Source: an uncultured Clostridia bacterium
GTDB taxonomy: Bacteria; Bacillota; Clostridia; Oscillospirales; Acutalibacteraceae
Direction: 5' to 3'
Assembly (NCBI GenBank): GCA_947624755.1
Contig: CANQLQ010000117.1
Location: 1 to 6,568 of the forward strand
Length of the DNA: 6,568 nt
Positions within the stretch are counted from its first letter, which is position 1. Every line of letters begins with the position of its first letter. The translations under genes and the position numbers were made by a program. Below are positions 1-5,554 of the stretch, piece by piece. A model generated the notes under the pieces. The model did no database searches and had not been told where the DNA came from. It worked only from the letters and a program-made list of their open reading frames with translations.

Positions 1-306
1 AACACGCACCCCTTTATAAACGCCATAAATTTTTTTACCATCCGCAACACGGCGATTTCCTTTAAGTCCTGCGACGTGTTCACCCGCACAGCGAATATCT
101 TTTTCCGTCCAAGATTTTGGAAACCACGCCTGACTTGTTCCGCCACGCTTTGACCGTTGCATATGATTTGGAATGTTACCAACACGTACACCGTTTGGAT
201 AGGTTTTAACAATGTTATACTTGATGCCGTATTTATCAAGTAATTCCATACCTTTTTGGCTGTGTCCGCCGTTATTAAGTCGCAGTTTAAGGAAGCGCTG
301 ATTAAT
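1..306 (-). pseudogene. EndoU-type nuclease domain fragment, 5'-truncated and running off the window
   Basis: The minus strand is open from 306 to the window edge (102 codons) after a TGA at 307-309. It reads ...KLRLNNGGHSQKGMELLDKYG, then YNIVKTYPNGVRVGN, AWFPKSWTEKDI, AGEHVAGL and IYGVYKGVRV. I recognise this pattern as the bacterial EndoU nuclease domain, an RNase fold found at the C-terminus of polymorphic and contact-dependent toxins and of some phage head proteins. Candidate catalytic residues are His at codon 15 (GGHS) and His at codon 77 (GEHV); the Tyr residues of IYGVYKG are further candidates. No start codon with a ribosome binding site exists: the first ATG (codon 20) lies after the first His, and upstream DNA is repeat sequence with a stop. 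The 3' end is outside the window. I infer a gene whose N-terminal part was lost or displaced by the adjacent repeat. The exact point where homology stops (around 288-306) is uncertain. A toxin or phage origin is likely, but the window does not tell which. Confidence 0.75.
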
Positions 307-326
307 TCAGGGAGTCCTAATTGGCG

Positions 327-369
327 GCAGGCATCGCCTGCACGAATTACGCGGGCACGCATGGCGTGC
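327..369. repeat. Paired short palindromes separated by an AATTACGCGGG linker
   Basis: GCAGGC-ATC-GCCTGC (327-341) and GCACGC-ATG-GCGTGC (355-369) are two perfect six-pair stems with three-base loops. The first is followed by CACGAATTACGCGGG and the second by AACACTTACGCGGG. The same module type, CGGGC-ATC-GCCCG followed by CAGGAATTACGCGGG, recurs at 6309-6335. This is an interspersed modular palindromic repeat. Whether it is mobile or acts in RNA is not visible. Confidence 0.6.
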
Positions 370-387
370 AACACTTACGCGGGATAG

Positions 388-409
388 AAATTATATAAAA
401 ATATAATTT
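388..409. repeat. AT-only hairpin inside the left repeat
   Basis: AAATTATAT (388-396), loop AAAA, ATATAATTT (401-409) form a perfect nine-pair stem. It is enclosed by CGCGG (378-382) and CCGCG (414-418), which can also pair, giving a two-part cruciform. It lies within the MITE-like element and is probably structural rather than a terminator. Confidence 0.45.
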
Positions 410-414
410 TACTC

Positions 415-450
415 CGCGAAAACACTTTGTCACTAATTTTGAAGTTTCTT
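415..450 (+). repeat. Copy of the CTTTGTCACTAATTT repeat, inverted relative to 6451-6488
   Basis: The stretch around CTTTGTCACTAATTTTGAAGT matches the reverse complement of 6451-6488 (CTTTGTCACTAATTTGGAAGT), with only a few differences over about 35 bases. Similarity stops abruptly on both sides. It lies inside the left MITE-like region; the partner is in the right-hand repeat region. Confidence 0.6.
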
Positions 451-618
451 TTTATGTTCAAAAAATCTAAGTCAATACTTTGTGTATTAACGAGAATTTT
501 TGGGCTAAATGACGGAATAATTTACCGTCAAGCAGGGCTGCCTGTATTAATCAGTGATTCCTTATGCCTTAAGCGTGATATAATCAGAGCTTCCTTAGCT
601 CTTCCAAAATGAAACACA

Positions 619-637
619 GCCGCAGAAAAACTGCGGC
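619..637 (-). terminator. Hairpin terminator after the stress-protein-like gene
   Basis: GCCGCAG (619-625) and CTGCGGC (631-637) form a perfect seven-pair GC-rich stem with a five-base loop, about 44 bases past the stop codon of the minus-strand gene at 681. On the minus strand it is followed by TGTGTTTCATTTT, a poor but T-rich tail. Position and stem strength favour a terminator for that gene. Confidence 0.55.
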
Positions 638-680
638 CATGTCCCAAAAAATATGACTATGAGAGGAATATTTTATCAAT

Positions 681-1100
681 TTACTTTACCGGTTGGTTAG
701 ATTCAAAAGGCAGCATATTGTAAACCTTGTCGCCATCGACCATACTTATCGGAAGCTCCGGAATAAGAAGGCGAATTGTTGAAACAAGACCGTTGCTGTC
801 CTCTCCGGGGAAGCCTGTAACGAGCAGTACGGGCTTTATCTTCCCGATGTGAGCGGCAATTGTGAAGACCGGTTCATCACTGAAATAAAGCGCCATTTCT
901 CCGTTTTCTTCTTTTGCAAAATCATATATTTCTTCAATAATTTTGGTATCCGGTTTTTTATCATTAAACCCAAGCGGCAGTACCGAAATTATTTCAAGCT
1001 TTGCCGAGTTTTTTTCGGCGAGCAGCTTTCCCGCCCTGACAATATTCTTTGAAGATTCCTGCGGTGTTACGCAAACGAGGACTATTGATTTTTTGTCCAT
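681..1100 (-). CDS. Small universal-stress-protein (UspA)-like protein, atypical
   Basis: The gene encodes 139 residues starting at ATG 1100. An AAAGGAGG ribosome binding site (minus strand, complement of 1109-1116) sits eight bases before the start. The N-terminus SIVLVCVTPQESSKNIVRAG (5-24), then AEKNSAKLEIISVLP (28-42), matches the first strand-helix-strand of the Usp fold, particularly the form found as a domain of KdpD sensor kinases. Residues 90-98 (PVLLVTGFP) would be the strand before the nucleotide loop. The usual G-2x-G-9x-G(S/T) ATP-binding pattern is absent: G96 and G99 are followed only by G104. Nucleotide binding is therefore doubtful. No membrane segment or signal peptide is visible, so it is probably cytoplasmic. 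It is transcribed alone, divergent from the SDR gene and ending at the hairpin at 619-637. The specific role is unknown; assignment to the Usp superfamily rests on pattern recognition only. Confidence 0.75.
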   Translation of the reverse strand: MDKKSIVLVCVTPQESSKNIVRAGKLLAEKNSAKLEIISVLPLGFNDKKPDTKIIEEIYDFAKEENGEMALYFSDEPVFTIAAHIGKIKPVLLVTGFPGEDSNGLVSTIRLLIPELPISMVDGDKVYNMLPFESNQPVK

Positions 1101-1391
1101 CAGGATAACCTCCTTTGATGATTTTATGATAAAGCAAGCACTTAAATGATAGTTAAAATCACAATTAAATCTAACTTTAATTTTTATTGCATATTTATAT
1201 TTATTATTTTTTCCCGAAAGCTATTACGAAATAAAGCTTCAATACAAAAAAGATAATAATAAAATAAATTATTTACAAGCTGTTAACAATGATGTATAAA
1301 AGTTGACAAAAAAGGGAAATCAGAGTATCATTATTAAAAGAATATGCCGACAGGCAATTTTTGAAGAAAATATTTAAAGCAGGTGTACAAA
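1101..1391. other. Divergent intergenic region, very AT-rich
   Basis: This 291-base gap separates the minus-strand stress-protein-like gene from the plus-strand SDR gene. It is strongly AT-rich. A clear plus-strand promoter lies at 1303-1331, and an eight-base palindrome TGTTAACA lies at 1281-1288, just upstream of it. No convincing minus-strand promoter was found. No additional gene or structured RNA was recognised. Confidence 0.6.
1303..1331 (+). promoter_or_regulatory. Sigma-A-type promoter of the SDR gene
   Basis: TTGACA (1303-1308) is a perfect -35 box, followed after a 17-base spacer by TATCAT (1326-1331), five of six matches to the -10 consensus. Transcription should begin near 1338, leaving a leader of about 54 bases before the ATG at 1392. 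Confidence 0.8.
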
Positions 1392-2411
1392 ATGAATGTA
1401 TTTATGGTTGGCGGCACAGGCCTTCTCGGCTGCGAAGCGGCAAAGGTTCTTATCGCCCGCGGTCACAAAGTTACAACAGTAGCCCTCCCTCCCCTTCCCG
1501 AAGGAGCTCCCATTCCGGAAGAAATGGAAATTCTTTTCCAGAACATCAATGATATATCAGACGAGGAGCTTGCAAAGCTTCTTGAAGGTAAAGATGTTTT
1601 CATTTATGCGGCAGGTGTTGATGAAAGAGTTGAATTTCCGGCTCCTGTTATGGATTATTACAATAAATTTAACATTGCTCCTCTCAAGAGAATTTTCCCA
1701 ATATGCAAAAAAGTTGGCATTAAGAGAGCAGTCGTTCTCGGCTCTTACTTTGCATACCTTTCAAAGCTTCGTCCCGACATGAAGCTTCCCGAAAGAAACC
1801 CGTACTTCAAATCAAGACTTATGCAAGAAGAAGTTTGCGAATCATTCGCAGATGACAACTTCTCCGTTGCAGTTCTTGAACTTCCGTATATCTTCGGCAC
1901 ACAGCCGGGCCGTAAACCTGTGTGGACAATTCTCATTGAACAAATTGCTTTCATGGACAAATGGCCGTTTACCATGTATCCGAAGGGAGGCACAGCAATG
2001 CTTACCTGCCGTCAGGTCGGTCAGGCAATTGCCGGTGCGGCTGAAAGACAGAAGTCAGGCTTTGAAGCTATCCCGATTAGTATGTACAACATGAAGTGGA
2101 ACGATTTCCTCGCTATCGTTTACAAGGCTCGCGGAATGGCAGGCAGAAAAATCGTTAACGTCCCGCCATGGATGATGCGCTTTGGCATGATAAAACCTGA
2201 CCTTGACTACAAGAAGAGAAAAATTGACTCAGGTATGGACGTTTACAATCTTCCCGACATTATGGATCTTGATCTTTTCATCAACGATGCATATTGCCGT
2301 GCTCTCGGCGTTGAAGACGACGACATAGACGCAGCAATTGAAGATTCAATCAAAATCTCTGTCGCTTCTTATAACGGCACAGTTAAGCTTCTTGAAATGA
2401 AGGGCGAATAA
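1392..2411 (+). CDS. NAD(P)-dependent epimerase/dehydratase-like protein (atypical extended SDR)
   Basis: The protein has 339 residues. The ATG at 1392 is preferred over the in-frame GTG at 1383 because AGGTG (1381-1385) is then a ribosome binding site six bases away. The N-terminus MNVFMVGGTGLLG has the Rossmann GxxGxxG dinucleotide motif (G7, G10, G13). VFIYAAGVDERV (69-80) is the following strand and loop. The SDR active-site region is VVLGSYFAY (114-122), with S118 as candidate serine, and NPYFKSRLMQEE (136-147). There the usual YxxxK is YxxxR (Y138, R142), so the catalytic lysine is replaced. The length fits extended SDRs such as sugar-nucleotide epimerases. The C-terminal half (about 165-339) would carry the substrate-binding part. 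No transmembrane segment is evident. It is a monocistronic unit with its own strong promoter and the terminator at 2426-2456. Substrate is unknown; it may be a reductase, an epimerase or a non-catalytic NAD-binding protein. Confidence 0.85.
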   Translation: MNVFMVGGTGLLGCEAAKVLIARGHKVTTVALPPLPEGAPIPEEMEILFQNINDISDEELAKLLEGKDVFIYAAGVDERVEFPAPVMDYYNKFNIAPLKRIFPICKKVGIKRAVVLGSYFAYLSKLRPDMKLPERNPYFKSRLMQEEVCESFADDNFSVAVLELPYIFGTQPGRKPVWTILIEQIAFMDKWPFTMYPKGGTAMLTCRQVGQAIAGAAERQKSGFEAIPISMYNMKWNDFLAIVYKARGMAGRKIVNVPPWMMRFGMIKPDLDYKKRKIDSGMDVYNLPDIMDLDLFINDAYCRALGVEDDDIDAAIEDSIKISVASYNGTVKLLEMKGE

Positions 2412-2425
2412 TCAATTTGCTATAA

Positions 2426-2456
2426 AAGGGACACCCGAGTCGTGTCCCTTATTTTT
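2426..2456. terminator. Bidirectional rho-independent terminator between convergent genes
   Basis: AAGGGACAC (2426-2434) and GTGTCCCTT (2442-2450) form a perfect nine-pair stem with a seven-base loop. On the plus strand it is followed by ATTTTTTA, a good U-tract for the SDR gene. On the minus strand it is followed by TTTA. The stop codon of the convergent membrane-regulator gene (2456-2458) lies inside the plus-strand T-run. Confidence 0.85.
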
Positions 2457-3769
2457 TATGCTTTGATTTTAAGCTTTTTTGTTTTTAAAAAATATTTCAA
2501 AACAAGGCATGTAATTTCAGCAATATAAACTATAAAAAATATTATGTTTATTCTGTCAATAATTATACGTGCCTGTTCCCTGTCCTTTTGTGTGTATGTC
2601 GTTGCAGAAACAACATTGTTGTCCTTGTCAAGTTTATAATCAATCCGGATAACCTGAAGATTTTTTTGCTCAAAAGTAACGCTCTTTCCGTCAATTTTTA
2701 TAGTGTCTTTCCAATATTCAATTGCATAGCTGTCGCTGTATTCATTGTTATCGGAAAAATCGTTTTCATCTTCTTCATACGTTACCTCGTTTTCAGTTTG
2801 TTCGGGAGTATATTCTTCTGATGCTGATGTTGGTTGCTCCGACCATTCATCTTTAGGTGTTTCTATATATTCTATAAATTTGTTCATATCGGTAAATGTT
2901 GTACCTTTTATAAAAGCTTTATATATAAATGATTCATTATTAATTAATAAACTCTGAACAAAAAATGTCGTGACAAGAACAATTGAAGAGGCAAGTATCG
3001 CTTTTCTTTGAATTTTACGCTTTTCTTTTTCGCCCTCTGTTAAGATTAAAATTTTATGTTTAATAAGTATTTGCTTTGCTGCCAACCACGCAATGATACA
3101 AATTGCAGCGCCGGCAAGAGAGCAGATAGCTCCCTGAGAGAACCACTCGACGTAATAAACACCGTAATATGCATCAGAGGCAAGATAAGCAGGCGGAAGA
3201 GAAAAGGCAAAAATACAAAGAATCGCAAAAAGAGTGTTGCGGAATTCCAAAATCAGTGACTTTTTTAAATTGTTAATGCTTTCGGCAAAAAAATCGTCAC
3301 TGTTTACAACCAAAAAGGCATAATTAAAAAAGATAATTTCAAGAAGGACTGCAATAAGAAACATAATACAGCCAACTAAAAAGCCCAATCTCGCCCGATA
3401 AAATCCAAAGTTGCATATCATTGATATAATCAATCCGACAATCGCAGCCGAGAGAGAAATAATACTTTTAATTATAAATTTTGTTTTGACAGTATTTATG
3501 AGGTGTTTCAACCTTTTTTCTGTTTTTGCGTTTCCTTCGTTATAGACAGGGGGCTTATTGCTTTTTTCTCCGCAAAGAATTTCATCCGATGTTACACCGA
3601 AAATTTCTGCAATAACAGGAATAAGGCTGATATCGGGCGCACATTCGTCCCTTTCCCAACGGCTTACCGCCTTGTCAGAAACTCCAAGCATTTCTGCAAG
3701 GCTTTTTTGCGTCATGCCGTTCGCCTTTCTAAGAGCGGCAATAAACCGGCCTATGCTTTTTCTTTCCAT
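2456..3769 (-). CDS. Membrane-anchored XRE-family transcriptional regulator with large acidic loop
   Basis: The protein has 437 residues. The start is the ATG at 3769, directly after GGAGGTAGCAAA; an in-frame ATG ten codons upstream has the GGAGG inside its reading frame and is less likely. Residues 4-64 are a Cro/C1-type helix-turn-helix: IGRFIAALRKANGMTQ, LAEMLGVSDKAVSRWER, then IAEIFGVTSDEIL. About five hydrophobic helices follow (roughly 98-119, 126-150, 176-196, 211-235, 257-277). Next comes a hydrophilic stretch of about 125 residues (278-402) that is very rich in Glu/Asp/Ser/Thr at 303-348. A sixth helix (403-427) and a basic tail KTKKLKIKA complete it. With the DNA-binding domain inside, six helices put the 278-402 loop outside and the basic tail inside, in agreement with the positive-inside rule. 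I infer a one-component sensor that binds DNA from the membrane. It is divergent from the unknown gene at 4016, and the direct repeats at 3868-3898 upstream of its promoter may be its operator. Ligand and regulon are unknown. Confidence 0.85.
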   Translation of the reverse strand: MERKSIGRFIAALRKANGMTQKSLAEMLGVSDKAVSRWERDECAPDISLIPVIAEIFGVTSDEILCGEKSNKPPVYNEGNAKTEKRLKHLINTVKTKFIIKSIISLSAAIVGLIISMICNFGFYRARLGFLVGCIMFLIAVLLEIIFFNYAFLVVNSDDFFAESINNLKKSLILEFRNTLFAILCIFAFSLPPAYLASDAYYGVYYVEWFSQGAICSLAGAAICIIAWLAAKQILIKHKILILTEGEKEKRKIQRKAILASSIVLVTTFFVQSLLINNESFIYKAFIKGTTFTDMNKFIEYIETPKDEWSEQPTSASEEYTPEQTENEVTYEEDENDFSDNNEYSDSYAIEYWKDTIKIDGKSVTFEQKNLQVIRIDYKLDKDNNVVSATTYTQKDREQARIIIDRINIIFFIVYIAEITCLVLKYFLKTKKLKIKA

Positions 3770-3832
3770 TTTGCTACCTCCAAAATTTTTTATGAACACA
3801 GTTTAAGGAAGTCATTTTGTGTTTCTTCTATT

Positions 3833-3861
3833 ATTCTACGAAATCTGTATCATTAAAACAA
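3833..3861 (-). promoter_or_regulatory. Candidate promoter of the membrane regulator gene
   Basis: On the minus strand, TTGTTT (3861-3856) is followed after 17 bases by TAGAAT (3838-3833), five of six to the -10 consensus. The -35 box is weak (TTG only). Transcription would start near 3826, giving a leader of about 57 bases. A weak -35 with repeats directly upstream is compatible with activator dependence. Confidence 0.5.
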
Positions 3862-3867
3862 CCCCAT

Positions 3868-3898
3868 AAACCGAAAATAACTCTCGCAAACCGAGAAT
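3868..3898. promoter_or_regulatory. Direct repeats AAACCGA(A/G)AAT, 20 bp apart: candidate operator
   Basis: AAACCGAAAAT (3868-3878) and AAACCGAGAAT (3888-3898) match at ten of eleven positions, with starts exactly 20 bases apart, about two helical turns. A short inverted repeat TCTCG-CAAAC-CGAGA (3882-3896) overlaps the second copy. The site lies a few bases upstream of the regulator gene's predicted -35 box, and about 55 bases upstream of the -35 box of the opposite gene. Binding by the adjacent XRE protein is inferred from position only. Confidence 0.5.
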
Positions 3899-3952
3899 TG
3901 CAATAAAATCTGTCAAAATCCGTGAAATATATAAAATTTTAAAAAATAGCAA

Positions 3953-3981
3953 TGTACAAAAGTATATTTGTATGCTATAAT
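3953..3981 (+). promoter_or_regulatory. Extended -10 promoter of the 287-residue unknown gene
   Basis: TATAAT (3976-3981) is a perfect -10 box and is preceded by TGC (3973-3975), an extended -10 element. TGTACA (3953-3958), 17 bases upstream, is a partial -35 box with four of six matches. Transcription should start near 3988, about 28 bases before the ATG. Confidence 0.75.
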
Positions 3982-4015
3982 ACAAAAGATTAAATGTAAT
4001 TTAGGGAGTAATCTA

Positions 4016-4879
4016 ATGAGCAATAATAATGAACTTTTCAAAAGCGTTCTTGACGGCTCAGCCGAAGCGCTTAAAAAATACGGCTTTGAACCGCTCACAT
4101 ACAGCGACTCTGACAATACGGTAAAATATGCCGGTGAAAACGGTGTAATAAAAGTCGTTTATGAAAACGAAAAGCTTCTCGTTTTCAGCGGTAAGGACAG
4201 CGAAAATCCGAATGAAACTCCGTCAAGGATCCTTGTTTCCCTTCTTCCGAATGATGCCTCACCTAAAGATATAAACTATGTTGTCGGTGAATTTAGTGAA
4301 ACACTTGACACTAAATACGGCATTAAAAAAGTCAGCCCGAAAAAGCCTTCTCAAAAAGGTCCTCAAACTGTTTCAAAGGCCGCAGTAAAAGCCGGTTCTT
4401 TCTATGACCCTAATACGCTTGCAAGCCGCCTTTGCCTTGTATTCCCTGAACTTCGTGAATTTTATAAGCTTAATATTTCGACCTACGGCGACTTCCTTGC
4501 TGAAGAATTTTTTGTAAATTACGGCACACCGAAGGTTATTGAAGCAATCAAAGAAAACAAACCTGCAACAATGAAAAAAATGTTTCAGGTACTCAATGAG
4601 GTTTATGAGGACGGCACAAACGATACCCAAAGCCTTATTGCCGTAACAATTCTCGGAGAACTTAACAACGACCAGGTTCTTCTTGCACGCTGCGTTGACT
4701 ATATGAGCGAAACAATTGCGCCGCCGGTTATTGAAGTTAACAAGTTCCTTGCTACCGCCGCAGGCAAAAAAGCAAGGGCAAAGCTTCAAAATCCCCCGGC
4801 GTATAAGCCAAAGAAGCAAAAAAAGCCGGGTATGATGGAAAGAATTATGAATGCCGGAACAGGCGTAAACAATCAATAA
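4016..4879 (+). CDS. Protein of unknown function, two-part, with basic C-terminal tail
   Basis: The protein has 287 residues. ATG 4016 follows AGGGAG at a spacing of about eight bases, and the upstream frame extension to 3968 lacks support. I do not recognise it with confidence. Residues 1-102 look like an alpha/beta domain: helix 5-22, strand-like VIKVVYENEKLLVFSG (44-59), then RILVSLLPND (71-80) and a helix 83-98. A linker rich in Lys/Ser/Pro/Gln (105-125) follows. Residues 130-250 look all-helical, with FPELREFYK (143-151), YGDFLAEEFF (157-166), MFQVLNEVYEDG (189-200) and TILGELNND (211-219). That pattern vaguely recalls the DUF7674-type helical domain, from memory and unverified. The tail (253-287) is basic, with YKPKKQKKPG. 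No signal peptide or membrane helix is seen, so it is probably cytoplasmic. It is divergent from the membrane regulator and may be its target. It is followed by a weak hairpin before the transporter genes. Confidence 0.85.
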   Translation: MSNNNELFKSVLDGSAEALKKYGFEPLTYSDSDNTVKYAGENGVIKVVYENEKLLVFSGKDSENPNETPSRILVSLLPNDASPKDINYVVGEFSETLDTKYGIKKVSPKKPSQKGPQTVSKAAVKAGSFYDPNTLASRLCLVFPELREFYKLNISTYGDFLAEEFFVNYGTPKVIEAIKENKPATMKKMFQVLNEVYEDGTNDTQSLIAVTILGELNNDQVLLARCVDYMSETIAPPVIEVNKFLATAAGKKARAKLQNPPAYKPKKQKKPGMMERIMNAGTGVNNQ

Positions 4880-4886
4880 AACATTC

Positions 4887-4916
4887 AAGCAGGGGCAATT
4901 TGAACTGTTCCTGCTT
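4887..4916 (+). terminator. Hairpin between the unknown gene and the transporter pair
   Basis: AAGCAGGGGCA (4887-4897) can pair with TGTTCCTGCTT (4906-4916) in an eleven-pair stem, including two G-U pairs, with an eight-base loop, eight bases after the stop codon. The following AATTTACG is not a strong U-tract, so it may be a weak or partial terminator allowing read-through into the transporter genes. No clear separate promoter was found between it and 4949. Confidence 0.5.
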
Positions 4917-4948
4917 AATTTACGATACACAATAAAGAGGGTGTTTTA

Positions 4949-5554
4949 ATGAAGGTTTTATGGGAGCTTTTTATAATTTTTGCCCGTATCGGCGGTTTTA
5001 CTTTCGGCGGCGGATATGCAATGCTTCCGATGCTTCAAAAAGAAGTTGTTGAAAACAAAAAATGGGCGACTTCGGACGAGCTTATGGATTATTTTGCAAT
5101 CGGCCAATGTACTCCGGGAATTATTGCCGTTAATACCGCGACTTTTGTCGGCTACAAAATAAAGGGTGTTCCCGGCGGAATTATTGCAACGCTTGGGGTC
5201 GTTTCGCCGTCAGTTGTAATTATTACGATAATTGCCGCTTTTTTGCAAAATTTTCAAGATATAGTTTATGTACAATATGCTTTTGGCGGAATAAGGGCAG
5301 CTGTTGTTGCGCTTATTCTCAGCGCGGTGCTCAAGCTTGGCAAAAAGTCCGTAATTGATATTATAACCGGTGTGATTTTTGTCATTGTCACTCTTCTTTC
5401 AATCTTTACAGATTTATCGCCGGCGATATTCGTTGTAGCCGCAGGTTTGTGCGGAATTATCATCGGAGGCTGCCGCAAGGACAGCGAAAAGAAGGTAAAA
5501 AAAGAAAAAAACGGCGCTCCCTTCGATGAAAACAGCAAAGGGGGAGAAAAATAA
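4949..5554 (+). CDS. CHR-family (chromate transporter family) subunit, first half
   Basis: The protein has 201 residues. ATG 4949 follows AGAGGGTG. It is a short-chain member of the CHR transporter superfamily, whose paired half-size proteins together correspond to one long ChrA. Family signatures visible are RIGGFTFGGGYAMLP (13-27), the loop Q..C-TPG (53-57), ATFVGYKIKGVPGG (64-77) and LGVVSPS (82-88). Hydrophobic membrane segments lie at roughly 77-99, 109-129, 136-153 and 157-173, with re-entrant or amphipathic segments nearer the N-terminus. After residue 174 comes a 27-residue hydrophilic tail rich in Lys and Glu, not obviously part of the fold. The stop overlaps the start of the next gene by one base (TAATG), so the two are surely co-translated. 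Known members export chromate in exchange or by proton coupling; in anaerobes without chromate exposure the natural substrate is often unclear, so the name should be taken as family membership. Confidence 0.9.
   Translation: MKVLWELFIIFARIGGFTFGGGYAMLPMLQKEVVENKKWATSDELMDYFAIGQCTPGIIAVNTATFVGYKIKGVPGGIIATLGVVSPSVVIITIIAAFLQNFQDIVYVQYAFGGIRAAVVALILSAVLKLGKKSVIDIITGVIFVIVTLLSIFTDLSPAIFVVAAGLCGIIIGGCRKDSEKKVKKEKNGAPFDENSKGGEK

Larger units (their letters stand above)
288..597. mobile_element. MITE-like repeat bounded by inverted TAAGGAA..CTGATTAA ends
   Basis: The 24 bases at 288-311 (TAAGGAAGCGCTGATTAATT..) reappear inverted at 541-564 with about three mismatches, and again inverted in shorter form at 581-597 (complement TAAGGAAGCTCTGATTA). 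Between them lie several hairpins: 327-341, 355-369, 388-409 and 510-530. There is no believable coding sequence; the 61-codon frame at 427-612 has no ribosome binding site and lies in repeat DNA. Terminal inverted repeats, small size and hairpin-rich non-coding interior are typical of miniature inverted-repeat elements. No transposase or target-site duplication was identified. The right boundary may be 564 or 597, and the two inner ends may be nested insertions. Confidence 0.5.

Noticed and set aside
327..369. CRISPR-like array
   Set aside because: There are only two or three short palindromes with varying arms and no regular spacers or cas genes.
427..612. A 61-codon plus-strand reading frame
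   Set aside because: It begins at a non-ATG codon without a ribosome binding site, lies across the inverted repeat ends of the MITE-like region, and encodes no recognisable pattern.
1281..1288. TGTTAACA palindrome as a Rex-type redox operator upstream of the SDR promoter
   Set aside because: Rex sites need two half-sites separated by about six to eight bases; only this compact eight-base palindrome is present.
1383..1391. GTG start nine bases upstream for the SDR gene
   Set aside because: Those bases contain the AGGTG ribosome binding site for the ATG at 1392, and the Rossmann motif begins right after that ATG.
3770..3799. Ten-residue N-terminal extension of the membrane regulator
   Set aside because: The GGAGG ribosome binding site lies inside the extension and is correctly spaced for the internal ATG at 3769.
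4373..4930. A 185-codon minus-strand frame opposite the unknown protein gene
   Set aside because: It has a Cys/Phe/Asn-rich composition typical of antisense shadow frames and overlaps a gene with clear promoter, ribosome binding site and codon pattern.
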